DNA of 64,000 bases. It comes from Pomphorhynchus laevis. Its lineage: Eukaryota; Acanthocephala; Palaeacanthocephala; Echinorhynchida; Pomphorhynchidae. Positions 43,420 through 54,992 of this stretch are shown here, piece by piece (the stretch's first letter is position 1; every line of letters starts with the position of its first letter). The stretch spans positions 96,222 to 160,221 of the forward strand of contig WNNJ02002217.1 in NCBI GenBank assembly GCA_012934845.2, in the 5' to 3' direction. A program made the translations under genes and the position numbers. The notes below the pieces were generated by a model. The model was not told the origin of the DNA. It saw nothing but the letters and a program-made list of their open reading frames with translations, and did no database searches.

Positions 43420-44095
43420 TGTTTCTTCACAACGTCATGTTTGTGCCGGAGTGCCTCAAGGTACGGTTCTCGGCCCTTTACTGTTCAACATTTTCCTTCA
43501 GGATCTGTTATTAAGACTGAGATGCAAAATCCTAGCGTTTGCGGATGACCTCAAGTTATGGTGGTGCATTCAATCGTATCATGACTGTTTTCCGCTCCAG
43601 GAAGATATAGGCACTATTGTTAGGTGGAGTAATGAGACAGGACTGATGTTAAATATATCAAAGTGCTGCCACATGCACTTAGGACATAAGAAATTTCTAT
43701 TCAAATATAAATTAGGTTCCGAGACAATTACGCAGGTACAATGCATAAGAGATTTGGGAATACTTTTGCACAAGTCATTGAAGAGTCGTCCAAACACGGA
43801 CAGAATCATCCAAACGACCAGGAAACTTAGCTATGTGGCCCGGATGTGTTTTTGTAATCCATCGGCTTCCTGTCTTAAAATAATATACAATTCACTTATT
43901 CGTCATATTATTGAATATTGTATCTCTGCAGTATTTCCATGTACACGAGGTGAGATTAAAGAGCTTGAAAATGTCCTCTGTAGGTTGACGAGATCGTGCT
44001 ATTCCTTCAGGAAATTGTCTTATAAGGACCGCTTGCGCAATACAGGAGTTCCTTCAGTCCGTACTAGTATAGTATGTCTTGATATTTTGTTTTAG
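43403..44095 (+). pseudogene. LINE-C RT motifs B and C and connection domain
   Basis: AGVPQGTVLGPLLFNIFLQDL is motif B and LAFADDLKLWW is motif C (FADD). Then come ISKCCHMHLGHKK, IRDLGILLHKSL, LIRHIIEYCISAVFPCTR, ENVLCRLTRSC and YKDRLRNTGVPSV, the usual LINE-C order. The tail (FERDGFPVDC, RGHFLTVRTL, LSHRAVRFWNKLPEN) follows in another frame at 44079-44360. Confidence 0.8.
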
Positions 44096-44440
44096 GAATA
44101 TGTTATTTGAGCGTGACGGATTCCCGGTCGACTGTATTCAACAAAGCCAGCGAACTACTAAACGAGGTCACTTTCTTACTGTGAGGACTCTGCATCACAG
44201 CAAACTCGGAAGACTATATCGCCTTTCTCATCGAGCAGTGAGGTTTTGGAACAAGCTCCCAGAGAATATCATCAACATATCAAACAGAGTGCACTTCAAG
44301 AAAACGCTAATTTCATGGCGTTGCACAGATTATAATTTCAATATCCTGTATCCGGATTAAGATTTTGCTGACATAAAATTGGTTTTACCGTGAGCAGACA
44401 AAACAGCTGCATGGCTATAGTCTTGTATGTTATAATAATA

Positions 44441-44955
44441 TATAAAGATCATATCCACATTCCAGCTATTCCTCAACGATGATTCAGACATCGCTTTTAC
44501 GTGATTCGTCATTGTTGAGCGATGTGGCCTAAATTCATGTTGACTGGGGTTAATAGGATTATTTGTTTCAAGGCACGTTAATCTGACAAAGGATTAATTT
44601 TTCTAAGATTTTCAAAAAAAGGATGTGAGATTTATGAAATACATGCCATTTGTCGCCTCTCTTAAAAATTAAGCATATGATAGTTTTAGTTCAATTAGGT
44701 GGTAGGAAACTTATTTTTAATAAATTTATGAAAATAGATGCCATCGGGGTGCATATTATAGGAGCCAATTTGTGTAGAAGTATAAATGGAATTTGATCAG
44801 GAGCTGAAGCTCTGTTGCGACGAAAATTAAATTATACATGCAGAACAGATTCGTTGCTAAATTCAATGTTAGAGATAACTCACAAAGGTGGAAGTTCAGT
44901 TTGCTTAGATTGGCTGATATTATCCGGGATCGACACATTTCTTGAAATAGTAAAA
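44441..44955. other. No gene recognised
   Basis: An imperfect inverted pair CTCAACGATGA...TCATTGTTGAG lies at about 44473-44522. The rest is AT-rich with no motif seen in either strand. Confidence 0.45.
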
Positions 44956-44959
44956 AAGA

Positions 44960-45353
44960 GAAATTTATTTTGAGTGGCAAATGCGTGATAACGGCGTTTT
45001 TACAAGCCCAGTAATAATGAAGATGATCAAGTTGATATAAAATATCACGCAGACGAATTTTGAATAGTATGAACAGGAAAGTCGAATGGATGTACGAAGG
45101 TAGCGAATTCCAAGCAAGAGGAGCAGCGGCAGGAAAGTAACTGATGCGGTAATTTGTCGAATAATTCGGAGTGGAGAGGAGAAGGGAATGAGATGATCTT
45201 AAAGATAAAGAATCAGAACGAGATTCATCAAGATATGGCATATGTAAGTATGAAAGAGAATCGCGATTCCCCTGACCCATAATAAAACCAAACTGGAAAC
45301 GATGGCTAATTGTGGGAAGTCGGAAACGATTCAAAATATGGTGAGATATAAAA
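44960..45353 (-). mobile_element. LINE-A3, 3' terminal fragment
   Basis: The reverse frame encodes the LINE-A ORF2 tail: LPYLDESRSDSLSLRSSHSLLL, PNYSTNYR and FPAAAPLAWNSLPSYI. The 3' end has CTTGTAAAAACG and ATCACGCATTTGCCACTCAAAATAAAT. It differs from A1 and A2 in sequence and lacks the paired stem, so I treat it as a third subfamily. Confidence 0.7.
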
Positions 45354-45411
45354 AAAAGATTTTTTTACGTGGCAAATGCGTGCCGGCACACGCTTAAATG
45401 ACCACAAAAAA
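45354..45411 (-). mobile_element. LINE-A1 terminal tail only (about 55 bp)
   Basis: The reverse strand reads GTGGTCATTTAAGCGTGTGCCGGCAC, GCATTTGCCACGT and an A/T tail. Only the terminal stem-loop and end of A1 are present. It lies exactly between LINE-A3 and LINE-B2, consistent with an extreme 5'-truncated insertion. Confidence 0.75.
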
Positions 45412-46470
45412 GAGCTTCGCAAACGCTTTCAACACTCTGAGCCGCGATGCGATGTTGACAGTAATAGGCGGAGAGCTACCGGAGCTATATCCATACCTGT
45501 CAATCTGCTACTCGAGCAAATCTTTCTTACGTTTCGGCCAGTACACGTTGATATCAGACGAGGGAACACAGCAAGGCGATCCTTTCGGTCCGCTGCTCTT
45601 CTGCCTGACTGCCTTGACACTGAAAAAAAGCATCAAGTCCGAGTGCAATATTTGGTACATGGATGACGCCACGTTAGATAGTGATGTGAACACGTTGCTC
45701 TCAGACTGGAGTATGTTGACGACGCGGGGAAAGGAGCTGGGACTCGTCATCAATGTTGGCAAGTGTGAGCTCATTACTGACGACAACGATGTTGTGAGAA
45801 GTTTCAAGGCAGTCGCTCCAGACATCAAACACGTCGACCCAGCATCAGCAATGTTACTTGGAGCACCGATCGGATATGATCAAAGCGTGGACAAGACATT
45901 GGAAATAAAGCTGCATGAATTACAACGCATGTCTAGCCGGCTATCGCTTCTATACGCTTACGATGCGCTGTTCCTGCTAAAAAACTGCTTCGCGATACCG
46001 AAGACGATGTTCACTCTACGCAGCGCGCCATGCTACAGGAACAGCTGTTGTTTGAATACGACAACGTAATTTGGTCGTCGTTGCAGTTTATCCTCAATAT
46101 TGCGCTGTCAGATGGGGCATGGGACCAGGCCTCACTACCGGTTGCTAACGGCGGACTCGGCATCAGGAGAGCGACGGATATTGCTCTACCGGCCTTCCTA
46201 TCATCAGTCGCCGGGTCGCAAACACTCATAACTCGGATCCTGCCAGTGCGACTAAATGACTACTGCGGTATCAGCGAACCGACATACACTACTGCAGTGA
46301 CCGAATGGCAGTCTCGAGCGGGTTTCATGCCAGTCCAACCGTCCTTCGCTACAGAACAGAAATTCTGGGATACGCAGTTGGTTACTGTCCGAGGAGCGAA
46401 GGTGTTGCGCGTCTGGAGCCGAAGTCACTGGCGCCACATGATGACAGGCGGCCGAATGGATTGTCCCTGA
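45412..46470 (+). pseudogene. LINE-B2 reverse transcriptase
   Basis: Motif A region NAFNTLSRD, motif B EGTQQGDPFGPLLFCL and motif C WYMDDATL (YMDD) lie in the frame running to 46069, followed by VINVGKCELI and LLGAPIGYD. A frameshift near 46022 moves the thumb region (NIALSDGAWDQASLPVANGGLG, IRRATDIALPAFLSS) to the frame 46030-46470. Its relationship to LINE-B is visible in the shared GDP box and the same domain order. Confidence 0.7.
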
Positions 46471-46784
46471 CTCCATGGTCAAGTGGTAGATGTTTGGCTT
46501 GGAACTTCACCTGCCCAGACACCTTGGCACTGAGTCATCTAAATACAGCTGTGACCGCACCGGGAGCGGTAGCCAGTGGAGCAGAGGACAAGAAACGCAG
46601 CAAATACGCCTGCCTGACACCGATCTACAATTTTGTGTCGGTCGCCGTGAAAACGCTTGGTGCGTTGGGCCCAGAGGCGGAAGGCCTAATGCACGAAATG
46701 GGTCGGCGAATAGCAGCAGTGACCGGAGAGCGGCGATCCACGAATTTCTTGATGCAGATGCTGTGTTGCCATTTAACGCGGTAA
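46305..46784 (+). pseudogene. LINE-B2 restriction-like endonuclease
   Basis: Residues 44-101 of this frame carry DDRRPNG, CLAWNFTCPDTLALS and KKRSKY. This looks like a PD-(D/E)xK core in which the first Pro-Asp has become Pro-Asn and the acidic residue of the next strand may also be changed (WNFT where WD-T would be expected). TLGALGPEAEGLMHEMGRRIAAVTGERRST is the typical C-terminal helix block. The nuclease is probably dead. Confidence 0.55.
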
Positions 46785-47099
46785 CGCTAGTTTTCGTTCT
46801 GGGCACGTTTAAGGGGACGAGCGATAGACAAGATTTAGACACAATTTATTATTTGTAATTTTTGGTTTTTTTAATTAATTCATAAATATGAAAAGTTTTA
46901 GTGATAAATTTCAAAAGAGAAATCATTTTCGTACTAATGAAAATATCTATCACCGTGTATAAACAATGTAATCAATTCCACATATTACCATTTCGAACAC
47001 AGGTTTTATTTACGGGTATACTTATCGGAGCTAAGTAATTTAGGACAAATGTATTTTTTTCAAAATAATCCAAAGCTTCTTGAGTTCTTACTTTCAATG

Positions 47100-47330
47100 G
47101 ATCAAGCCAGTTGATATGATATATTATACGTCAAAGTTTATCTTTAAATAATTAGATGTTTTAATATGCTCAGTGTATGACATGAAAATATCTACTTCTA
47201 TAAAAATTGTTGAATGATCGCTGAATCCAAACGGGGATATAGTGAACGTTTTTATAAGATGCACTTCGTTAGTAAAGTGATCTCGTAAAAATGCTAGTAA
47301 CTCTAGAACCAATTTCCATGTTGACAAGTT
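47100..47330 (-). mobile_element. LINE APE-endonuclease end fragment (LINE-C-like)
   Basis: The reverse frame 47124-47327 reads LLAFLRDHFTNEVHLIKTF, then SPFGFSDHSTIFIEVDI. The SPxGxSDH box is the last conserved block of APE-type nucleases in CR1/jockey LINEs. Nothing else of the element is recognisable. Confidence 0.5.
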
Positions 47331-47829
47331 GGTTTAAAAGTAGATAATTTTGATGGCTAAAAGTAATATGGATTCGGAGTTACATCGTTGGAAATTTACG
47401 TAATTACTTCAATCGATCAGATTATGGAATATACTCTTACCAAAATGTACTTCGTTTGCTGGAAGGGTTTTTGCGTCACGAATTTTGTAATTTTGATATT
47501 TTTACCATTGGTAATAAAAATAATCGAAAAACGAGTTAAAGTCATCCTCCGACTGCGTGAAATTTTATGATGGTATGGATTTCCTGTCACTATTAACCAT
47601 TTTTACGATAAGTTTCCACTTCGTTCGAGTTCTGTTCTCAATCGATAGATCAATAGAATAGTAAGGTCAGTTATGACAAGATGATATCTTTACCTCAATA
47701 ATGCTGTGCACTTTCCGGGTGTTTATAACATAATGTTAAGTATGTGCGATTTATCAATAGTCTTATTTTTCCTATTATATAAAGGTGAAAACTCTGATTT
47801 GCTCCAGTACAATACGCTATGAATTGTCT
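47331..47829. other. No gene recognised
   Basis: AT-rich sequence without element motifs, leading into the satellite array. Confidence 0.45.
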
Positions 47830-49490
47830 AAGCATCAGAAACCAGCTACGAATTATTCCTCCAATATTTCCAAATTTATACACCATGACTCACAACATGT
47901 AAGATTTTAGCTTGACATATTGGTATTATTTCATACGATACTTCCGTGCAATGGTATACCGGGACTTATCAGAAGGCTGTGCACTTCCGTATCTTACTTT
48001 TGAATTCTATTTGCACTTTCAGATTAGAAATTAAGTTATCTTTATAGGTAGGTGAGGTTTTATCGACTAGGCTATCAGGACAGCTAGATATTTATCAGTA
48101 TTTGAAACCTTCAATGTAATGAATTTCTGAAACCGTATTTTCCGAGATATTTTTAGAGCATTCTATTTATATTTAACACTTATGTAATCAAGATATCATT
48201 TAATCGGTGCTGGTGATTCTTTTTTTTGTAAATTCCGTTAGATCATACTAAATGATTTCGCAGCAAAATCCAGCTACGGTATCATTTCTTAATTACTTTC
48301 AATTTCATACACCTTGATTCACAACATGTATGATTTATCCTGACATATTGGTATTGCATCGTCCGCTACTGTCTTGCAATGGTACACCCATACATATCAA
48401 AAGCTTATGTACCTTCGTAGTTTCCTGTTTAATCTTATTTGTACTTTAGATTCGAACCTAAGTACTCTCGATCAATGGGTATACGCTTTACCAACGAGAC
48501 TAATCATCCAGTTCATCTAGAAATTCATCACTATGTAAAACCTTCAATGTGTGAATTTCTGAAACCAAATTTTTCCAATATGCCTTCAAAGCATTTTTTC
48601 TTATATTTAGCACTGATGTGACCAGTATATTATTGAATCAGTGCTGATGTTCCTTTGATGATTTTTTCTTTTATTTTGTAAATTTTGCTAGATCACACAA
48701 GGTGATTTCGCAACAGATACCAGCGGTATCATTCCTTAATTATTTACAACTCTATACATTTTGACTCACAACATGCAAGAATTTAGACTAACATATTGGT
48801 ATTGTTCCGAATCGCAAAGCGACACGATGGTAGGCTTCAATAATATATCTATAATGTACTGTCGAATCACTTTCTTGGTATCGTGTGGAATTGAAGGTTG
48901 TCTTGCAATAATCATCCTTGTGATGAAACCTTCTTTTAATGATCATATATATAATCAATTTTGCTAGATCACACATGGTGATTTCGCAGCAGAAACCATC
49001 TACGGTATCATTCCTTCATTAATTCCAACTTCATACATCTTGGCTAACAATATGTCAAATTTTAGCCTGACATAGTGATATTGTCGTCCGTAACTGCCGT
49101 GCAATTGTACATCCAGACTCACCAGGTGGCTATACCTCGTAGTTTTCTTTTCAATCATATTTGAACGTTCGATTTGAACATAGGTTCTATCGATCGATGA
49201 GTAGGCAACTTATCGAATAAGCAACCATTTAGTATAGCTAGAAATTCATCAGTAAATGAAACCTTCAATGTAATGAATTTCTGAAACCGCATTTTTCGGA
49301 GATGCTTTCAAAGCATTCTTTCTTATATTTTATACTAATGTGATCAGTATATCATTGAATCGGTGCTAGTGATCTATGATGGATTCTTTCATTTATTTTG
49401 TCAATTTTGCCAGATCACACAAGGTGATTTCGCAGCAGATACCAGCTACGGTGTTATTAATTCATTACTTCAAACTATATACATTTTAGC
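47830..49490. repeat. Tandem satellite, about 430-bp monomer
   Basis: The landmark ACAACATG(T/C)A..GATTTA..CTGACATATTGGTATTG recurs at 47891, 48320, 48767 and (diverged) 49046, with a last degraded copy near 49475. Spacings are 429, 447, 279 and about 430 bp, the short one being an internal deletion. Other landmarks (GTGATTTCGCAGCAGA, CCAGCTACGGTATCATT, AAACCTTCAATGTAATGAATTTCTGAAACC) keep the same order in each monomer. No coding. Confidence 0.85.
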
Positions 49491-49539
49491 ATAAATACTT
49501 TTGCATATTTTTTAACATAACTTCAAACTAAATGCATTC

Positions 49540-50330
49540 AAATATACATTATACATAAATTTGATGGAGAATCAAAACCCATTCTTACGTTTTCTTTCTC
49601 CAGATATTGTTTACCAATTATAAGACATTTATAAATTGTATTTCGCTTATATCCTCGTGTGTTGTAAGCTATTTTTATAGTATACTAAGATTTGCTTCTT
49701 GTAGCTTTTTTGTACTGAAATTATAATGATATGTCGTTCCTCATTAAAAATTAAATTTTTCTGCAGAAAGTAGATCCACATTCTTTACGTGTAGATACAT
49801 TGCTTGATAATCGGGTTTGCGATATATAGTTCATCAAATTATGCCACTACTGTCCAGGTATAGTTCTACATCAAAATTAACTTTATTACTAGTGCATGCT
49901 ATAAATTGTATCGCATCATTACTATTCATTGATTGGATGAAACTCTAACTCAAATCTTGATCCAGAAAATTCTATAAATATATCGCCAATATATCTTAAG
50001 AATGATAAAAGTTTGATTTACAATTTGCTATTATATTCTGCTCAAAGCAATGCGTAAATAATATCGCGTATTCTGGTGCCACATAAGTATCCATGAGCTT
50101 CCTTTTTATATAATAGTAGATCGAACCCAAAACCAGAGTTCGATTTCATAAAACGCGGACCTCTTTATCACACCTAGTCGAGCTGATAGTAGCCGTCAAC
50201 ACTCATAGTAGGGTGAAATACCGTCAGTTGTTTTGGCTGCCTTGTGATATATTTTATAAGACATCTCCGAGAATTTGCTTACGTGGTAGCATGGACAAAG
50301 ACTCTTTAAATTAACAACGTACTTTCCGAA
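49540..50330 (-). mobile_element. PLE-5: badly decayed Penelope-like RT fragment
   Basis: Reverse frames read KRKLMDTYVAPEYAILFTHCFEQNI (motif B vicinity, VAPEYA), then RYIGDIFIEFSGSRFELEF (motif C region, IGDIF for IDDIF), then IQFIACTSNKVNFDVELYLDSSG, TIYRKPDYQAMYLH. This is the typical PLE order, including the YRKP...YLH block after the RT. Many stops are present. No GIY-YIG domain was found nearby. Confidence 0.6.
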
Positions 50331-51356
50331 TCATTCTAATTTTCTTCGGCAGGAGATTTTATTGCTGTTGTTGCTTGTTTTCTTTCACATAGAATCCATT
50401 TAGAGGATACAGTTTAATAATTTGATAGTATGATGTGTAACACTGTTCTTCGAGGGTCAATAAGTTTCAGTTTTATAATCTTAGATGTTGTCAAATACCG
50501 TAGTTTGAATTATATTCCTCGATTCAACATAGCAGCTGGCTAAATACGTACTAACGATGTATTTTCTCTGATGAAATGTGACTATCAAGCGTAATATCTT
50601 ATTCTAATACAGATCATATTATTTATTATCCATCCATTAAATTTAACTTTGGAGTTTAAATTTATATCTAATAATACTTTGATGATTTATATATTTTATT
50701 ATTTTCTTTTTGATTTCATATTTTTAACACAAGTTAAAAATATGTCTATATTAAATTATTAAAAGGATTTTAAAGAATACCAATATAATTAGATATGACA
50801 ATTCTTAAAATTTCATTATTTAATGTATTGTATTTAATATTATATGGTATGCATGAATACTTATTCAAAAATGTTTATTAAATTTAAATATGTAATTTTT
50901 AAGATATAAAATAAATAATAGTTTTAATTAATGTTACTTTAATACTTACATTTAGATATATCTTTATGATCAGTATTAGTTTTAGAATTAGACTACCTTG
51001 ATAACGATATTTGTATGTTCATGACATATTGCTGCAATTCGCTTACTGATATTTACGGCAGGATTAAATACGAACCTTTACATATCTCCTTATATTTGAA
51101 AATGTTTGCTAGCATTATTTCAATTCAGAGCTACTTACGTAGCTCCGATTTAACTATTTTTTATATTAATTCAATCCTAGTTGGCTTAGTTATAAAACTA
51201 TTGACATGATCACCGAAAGAAAACTTTCACAGGTAAATACTCGATTTAAAATATGAATTTAACAAGTCAAATCATGATTGTGTGAGAACTTCTCATCTTT
51301 ATGTAAATATGTTCAATATTGCTTAGCACAATTTTTTCAATGTATATTATTATAAT
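50331..51356. other. No gene recognised; very AT-rich
   Basis: Long AT-rich runs, especially 50640-50990. No protein motif, tRNA-like cloverleaf or repeat array recognised. Confidence 0.45.
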
Positions 51357-51554
51357 ATTCAAATTGAACCAGAACAACAGATTTTTTTATTAATATTAAT
51401 TTGAGGACATAATATAAGGTTACCCACAAATGGGTCCGAAATATTAAATTAAAATTATTTTTTTAAGTGATATAAGTTTTCGTCACATTGAACCATAACA
51501 ATAGATACAAATTATAATAATATATTTTACCTGTTGTTCTGGTTCGATTTGAAT
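51357..51554. repeat. 198-bp MITE-like unit with 24-bp inverted ends
   Basis: ATTCAAATTGAACCAGAACAACAG (51357-51380) and its reverse complement with one mismatch (51531-51554) bound a non-coding AT-rich interior. A related phrase (ACATTGAACCATAACAATAG) occurs again near 51485. No target duplication could be assigned. Confidence 0.6.
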
Positions 51555-51779
51555 CCGGTTCTATCAGTAATCTGATTGATTCAACTGCCGCAAAACATGC
51601 GCCGGGCATGAATTTGTTTACTGGGACTTTCAAAAAGCAATAAAAGAGATTTAACGTGTTTATAAAGCAAACAATGATATTATCAAATATAATAAATTTA
51701 ATAGCTATTACTGATAACCTTTTTCCGTTTTTTCCACAATTTTAAGAAACAATATGAATTCAATATTATATTTTAACAG

Positions 51780-52925
51780 ACAATCTCATATCAATCGTTT
51801 TATACAGAACTATCGATGATTGTGCTAGTCTCGAAGATGCCTTATGAAAGCTTGAATCTCATTTTGTGAAGCCGCCAAATGTTATTTTTAATCGTCACAA
51901 ATAGTTACCTTGCTTACAATAATCAAGCCAGTCGATCGATTAATTATTTTACACGATTGGAGCTCGAAAAATCCTGCGATTTCAAGGCAGCAAGCGCAAG
52001 TGAACATCACGATCTATTTGTTAGAAAATCATTCATCCGTGATTTACAATCTCAGGTAACTCGCCAACAACTTCTCGAACATACCACCCTCACACTGTAT
52101 TATACTTTCAAATTCGCTCGTGCTTAATAACAAGCGTCGATCCAAGCCAGTGGTTATGCTAATTCTACTTATGGATATCCGGCTACGGTCGCTGCGGTAT
52201 CAACTCCTCAAATTCAAGAAAATATCATTAGCGGTGAAAATTTGAAGGAAAACAATAACCAATCAACACATCAATTTTCAATTGCCAATTTTCAAAACAT
52301 CAATTTCTTGAGGATTAAGGCTACATTTCTTGTGGATCGTGTCCAGCTAGAAACATAATATGCAATACGTATGGCAAAACTGACCATTTTTCCCAGGTTT
52401 GTCGATCTGATAATACGAAGACTCAACGATCTATTATAAACTTTACTACACTGGCATCAGTTTCATATTCTGAACTCCTTATTGTAGTATTAGCATCCTT
52501 GTAAATCGTCAGGAAGCTCTGGAAATTATATATCGAAAATATCTGCTCGTCATTGTAAGCAGCCTTGTTACCTTGCAGAGAATCAGTCTTAATGGCAACC
52601 GCAAAATTTTCACAAATGCTCACAAATCAAGTGTTTGCGAATATTCGTTGCAATGATCAATCCTTCAAGAATGTTCGACTCGTTGTCATGGGAGATTTGT
52701 GTATCGACATTATACTCAAAATTCATTTCTTTAAAATGCTATCAACTCTTCACATTCAATTTAGTGAAAATGGGAAAGATTTAATTCTCCAAAATAATCT
52801 GAATGCTATGAATTTATCACTTGTGAGTGTGATGGGCGACTTATACCACGACACCTTTCCGATACAAACGAAAAGTCGTCGACGAACGCTGGACCAGGGC
52901 AAATTCATAGAGCAAAAATTTCTAT
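51780..52925 (+). mobile_element. Ty3/Gypsy-like fossil, gag and protease-side fragment
   Basis: Forward sequence carries a gag-like region at about 51840-52400 and a protease-side region at about 52565-52920. The family is judged from the gag block and the following pol start. It is broken in several places and ends where reverse LINE-A2 DNA begins. It may or may not belong to the same insertion as the fragment at 56541-58415; this was not tested. It appears older than that fragment. Confidence 0.55.
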
Positions 52926-54399
52926 ACCAAAATAGAGTACGCTTAGTACGCATAAGAATGAGATGATAACGGCGGATAGAAATGTAGAAAGCACTGAGAT
53001 TTGGAGTGAGTTGGGAGAACGTTTAAGAAAACGATTTAACACAAGGAAAGAGTGACAGTCTTGATGCTTAAAAAGACTACAATCGTAATCGAACCATGGA
53101 TCATGGCGCAAAGCTAAAACGTCGGGGTCGACTAGGCAGAAAGTGATTGAGGATATTCATAAGTTCAGAATCAAACAGAATGTAGAGATCATAGGGAGAA
53201 AAATAATTAGCTGCAAGTAAAAAGAGTGAAGAATTGGGTAAGGCTGCAGAGAATAGGGATATCGAGAATTTTCCAGGGTTGAATTGAAGTAATGTTGGAT
53301 GTGAAGAAGGATGGATACGACTAAGAGTAAGAATGACAAGGACATGATCGGACAATCAGGATCAGTAATTGACAAGGAGGTATATGCATTAAAGCAGTTG
53401 GGAACAACAATGATGTCGAGAGATTCGCCGAGAATATGAGTTGGGCTTGTTGAAAGCAATTTATAGTTAAAATCAGAAAAAATATTAGTTAATGTGATAG
53501 AGTCAGAGTCAGCCGGGCGATCAAGACGAATATCAAAGTAACCGAGAACAAATGAAGGAGTATAAGACAACGAACAGTGAGAAAGAAGATCTGCAAGCTC
53601 GCTTAAGAACGTACTAAGGGGGCAGCTGAGCCTGGACTGTATACAATCACAAGTTCCAGAGGGAAATGCGTTGATAATCTGCATATGAGTAATTCGAACA
53701 AAGTGTAACGGATGTTAACGTTGATTTTACGTAAAGACATTGGGTGACGAGCAATGGCAACAATACCGCCATGGTTATACGCAGTAGATGTATGAAATGC
53801 AATTTAACGAGCTGATTCAACTAGAGAACAACCAGAGTAACATAGACGACAAATAGCAATATCGTCGGAGTCAGAGTGCCAGGATTCGGTAATGCAGAGA
53901 ATATCGATAGATAATTGATCGAAGATATCGATAAGCATATCAGCTTTTTGAAGAATGGAGCGAGTTTTGAATAGACTAAGAAGAAAAGTATGCTTAGTAG
54001 CGAGATTGACTAGCGAAGATAACAAGGGGGAGAGGTGGGACGCCATCGAATTTTTGGCCTTGTGTGTACAACGTTAAAATTTCCGTTCATTTGACGTATA
54101 GATAAGGATGACTCGCCGTTTGTTTCACGTCGATGTTTATCAATGCGAGCTAAATTGAGCTGAGCAATATCAGAAGGGGAGCGGTCAGGAAATACACGGC
54201 AAGTAGATGAAGTGGTAAGAAGTTTAAAACGTTGGGAGAGTACCGAAGAGGCATGTGAACTATGTCGGAAAACGATTTTTTAAAATCATTTTTTAATGAT
54301 TTCGTGGAAGTGGTGGACATACAGAGCTGGTAGGAGTCGAGGCAGATGAGCAGATAGAAGTGGAAATTACACGGGTTCTTGATAGAGAATTAAGATTGG

Positions 54400-54785
54400 T
54401 TGGATCAAGTGTGACAGGAGTGGGTGTTGAATGGGTTGATCAGAGATGTGACTGGATATGATTTTGAAGGAAAGATGTAAATTATTTGGAAGTGATACGT
54501 GGGAGGTAAAGTAAGGAAAATTAAGATAGGTTGGGGTATGTGTGACAGGAGTGGAGTGTTGAATCAGTTGATTGGAGATGTTACTGAAAATGATTTTGAC
54601 GGAAGGATGTAGATTATTGGAAAGTGATACGTGATAGGTAAAGTAAGGGGAATTAAGACAGGTTGAAGCATGTGTAACAGGATTGGAGTTTTGAATCGGT
54701 TGCTCGGAGATGTTACTTGATATTATTTTTACGAAATGATGTAAATTATTGAGAAGTGATACGGGAGAGTTAGAGTAAGAAGTAC
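54400..54785 (-). repeat. About three 132-bp tandem units within LINE-A2 ORF1
   Basis: GTGTGACAGGAGTGG-like starts at 54409, 54540 and 54672 define a 131-132-bp period (44 codons). Each unit also contains GGAAG..TGTA.ATTATT and GTGATACG..AGGTAAAGTAAG. The period is a multiple of three, so the array adds repeated protein segments in the Pro/Ser-rich middle of ORF1. Confidence 0.8.
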
Positions 54786-54992
54786 GTTAAGAGAATAAAG
54801 AAGTTTAAAATTTTTTTAGATTGGGGGAGGAATAGAAAAGAGGAGGTACGATATGAAAAGCTTTCCCTTAGCATTGTCAAGGAGAGGAAGATGAATGAAA
54901 GTTTGGTTCGTAGTTGAACGAGGAGTGTTTGAGAGTAGGTTCAATAATGGGATTATAAGATGCGAAGTCAGGTGTTGATACGAAAGAAACAT

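Larger units (their letters stand above)
42845..44440 (+). mobile_element. LINE-C, RT-bearing copy with complete 3' end
   Basis: It begins in the linker (KPLWSYVNKSRKVIPSISLL at about 42852), then RT, C-terminal domain and a 3' UTR with GTGAGCAGACAAAACAGC and TTGTATGTTATAATAATA at about 44390-44440. The protein is split among 42906-43100, 43006-43419, 43403-44095 and 44079-44360, so three or four frameshifts separate the parts. The endonuclease is missing. Confidence 0.8.
45412..46870 (+). mobile_element. LINE-B2: second RLE-type LINE family, 5'-truncated
   Basis: It starts in RT motif A (FANAFNTLSRDAML) and ends with the C-terminal tail (GRRIAAVTGERRSTNFL, VLGTFKGTSD) near 46850. Base composition is visibly richer in G/C than the neighbours. 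Frames change at about 46022 and 46400. A segment that should hold the Cys/His motif is missing, since sequence jumps from the thumb region into the RLE. Confidence 0.7.

Noticed and set aside
44470-44525. Imperfect inverted repeat around CTCAACGATGA
   Set aside because: Short, mismatched and with no second copy; not distinguishable from chance.
46840-51350. Small open frames (for example 47388-47570, 48439-48621, 51015-51209) as host genes
   Set aside because: Short, AT-rich, without recognisable domains; several fall inside satellite monomers and are not conserved between them.
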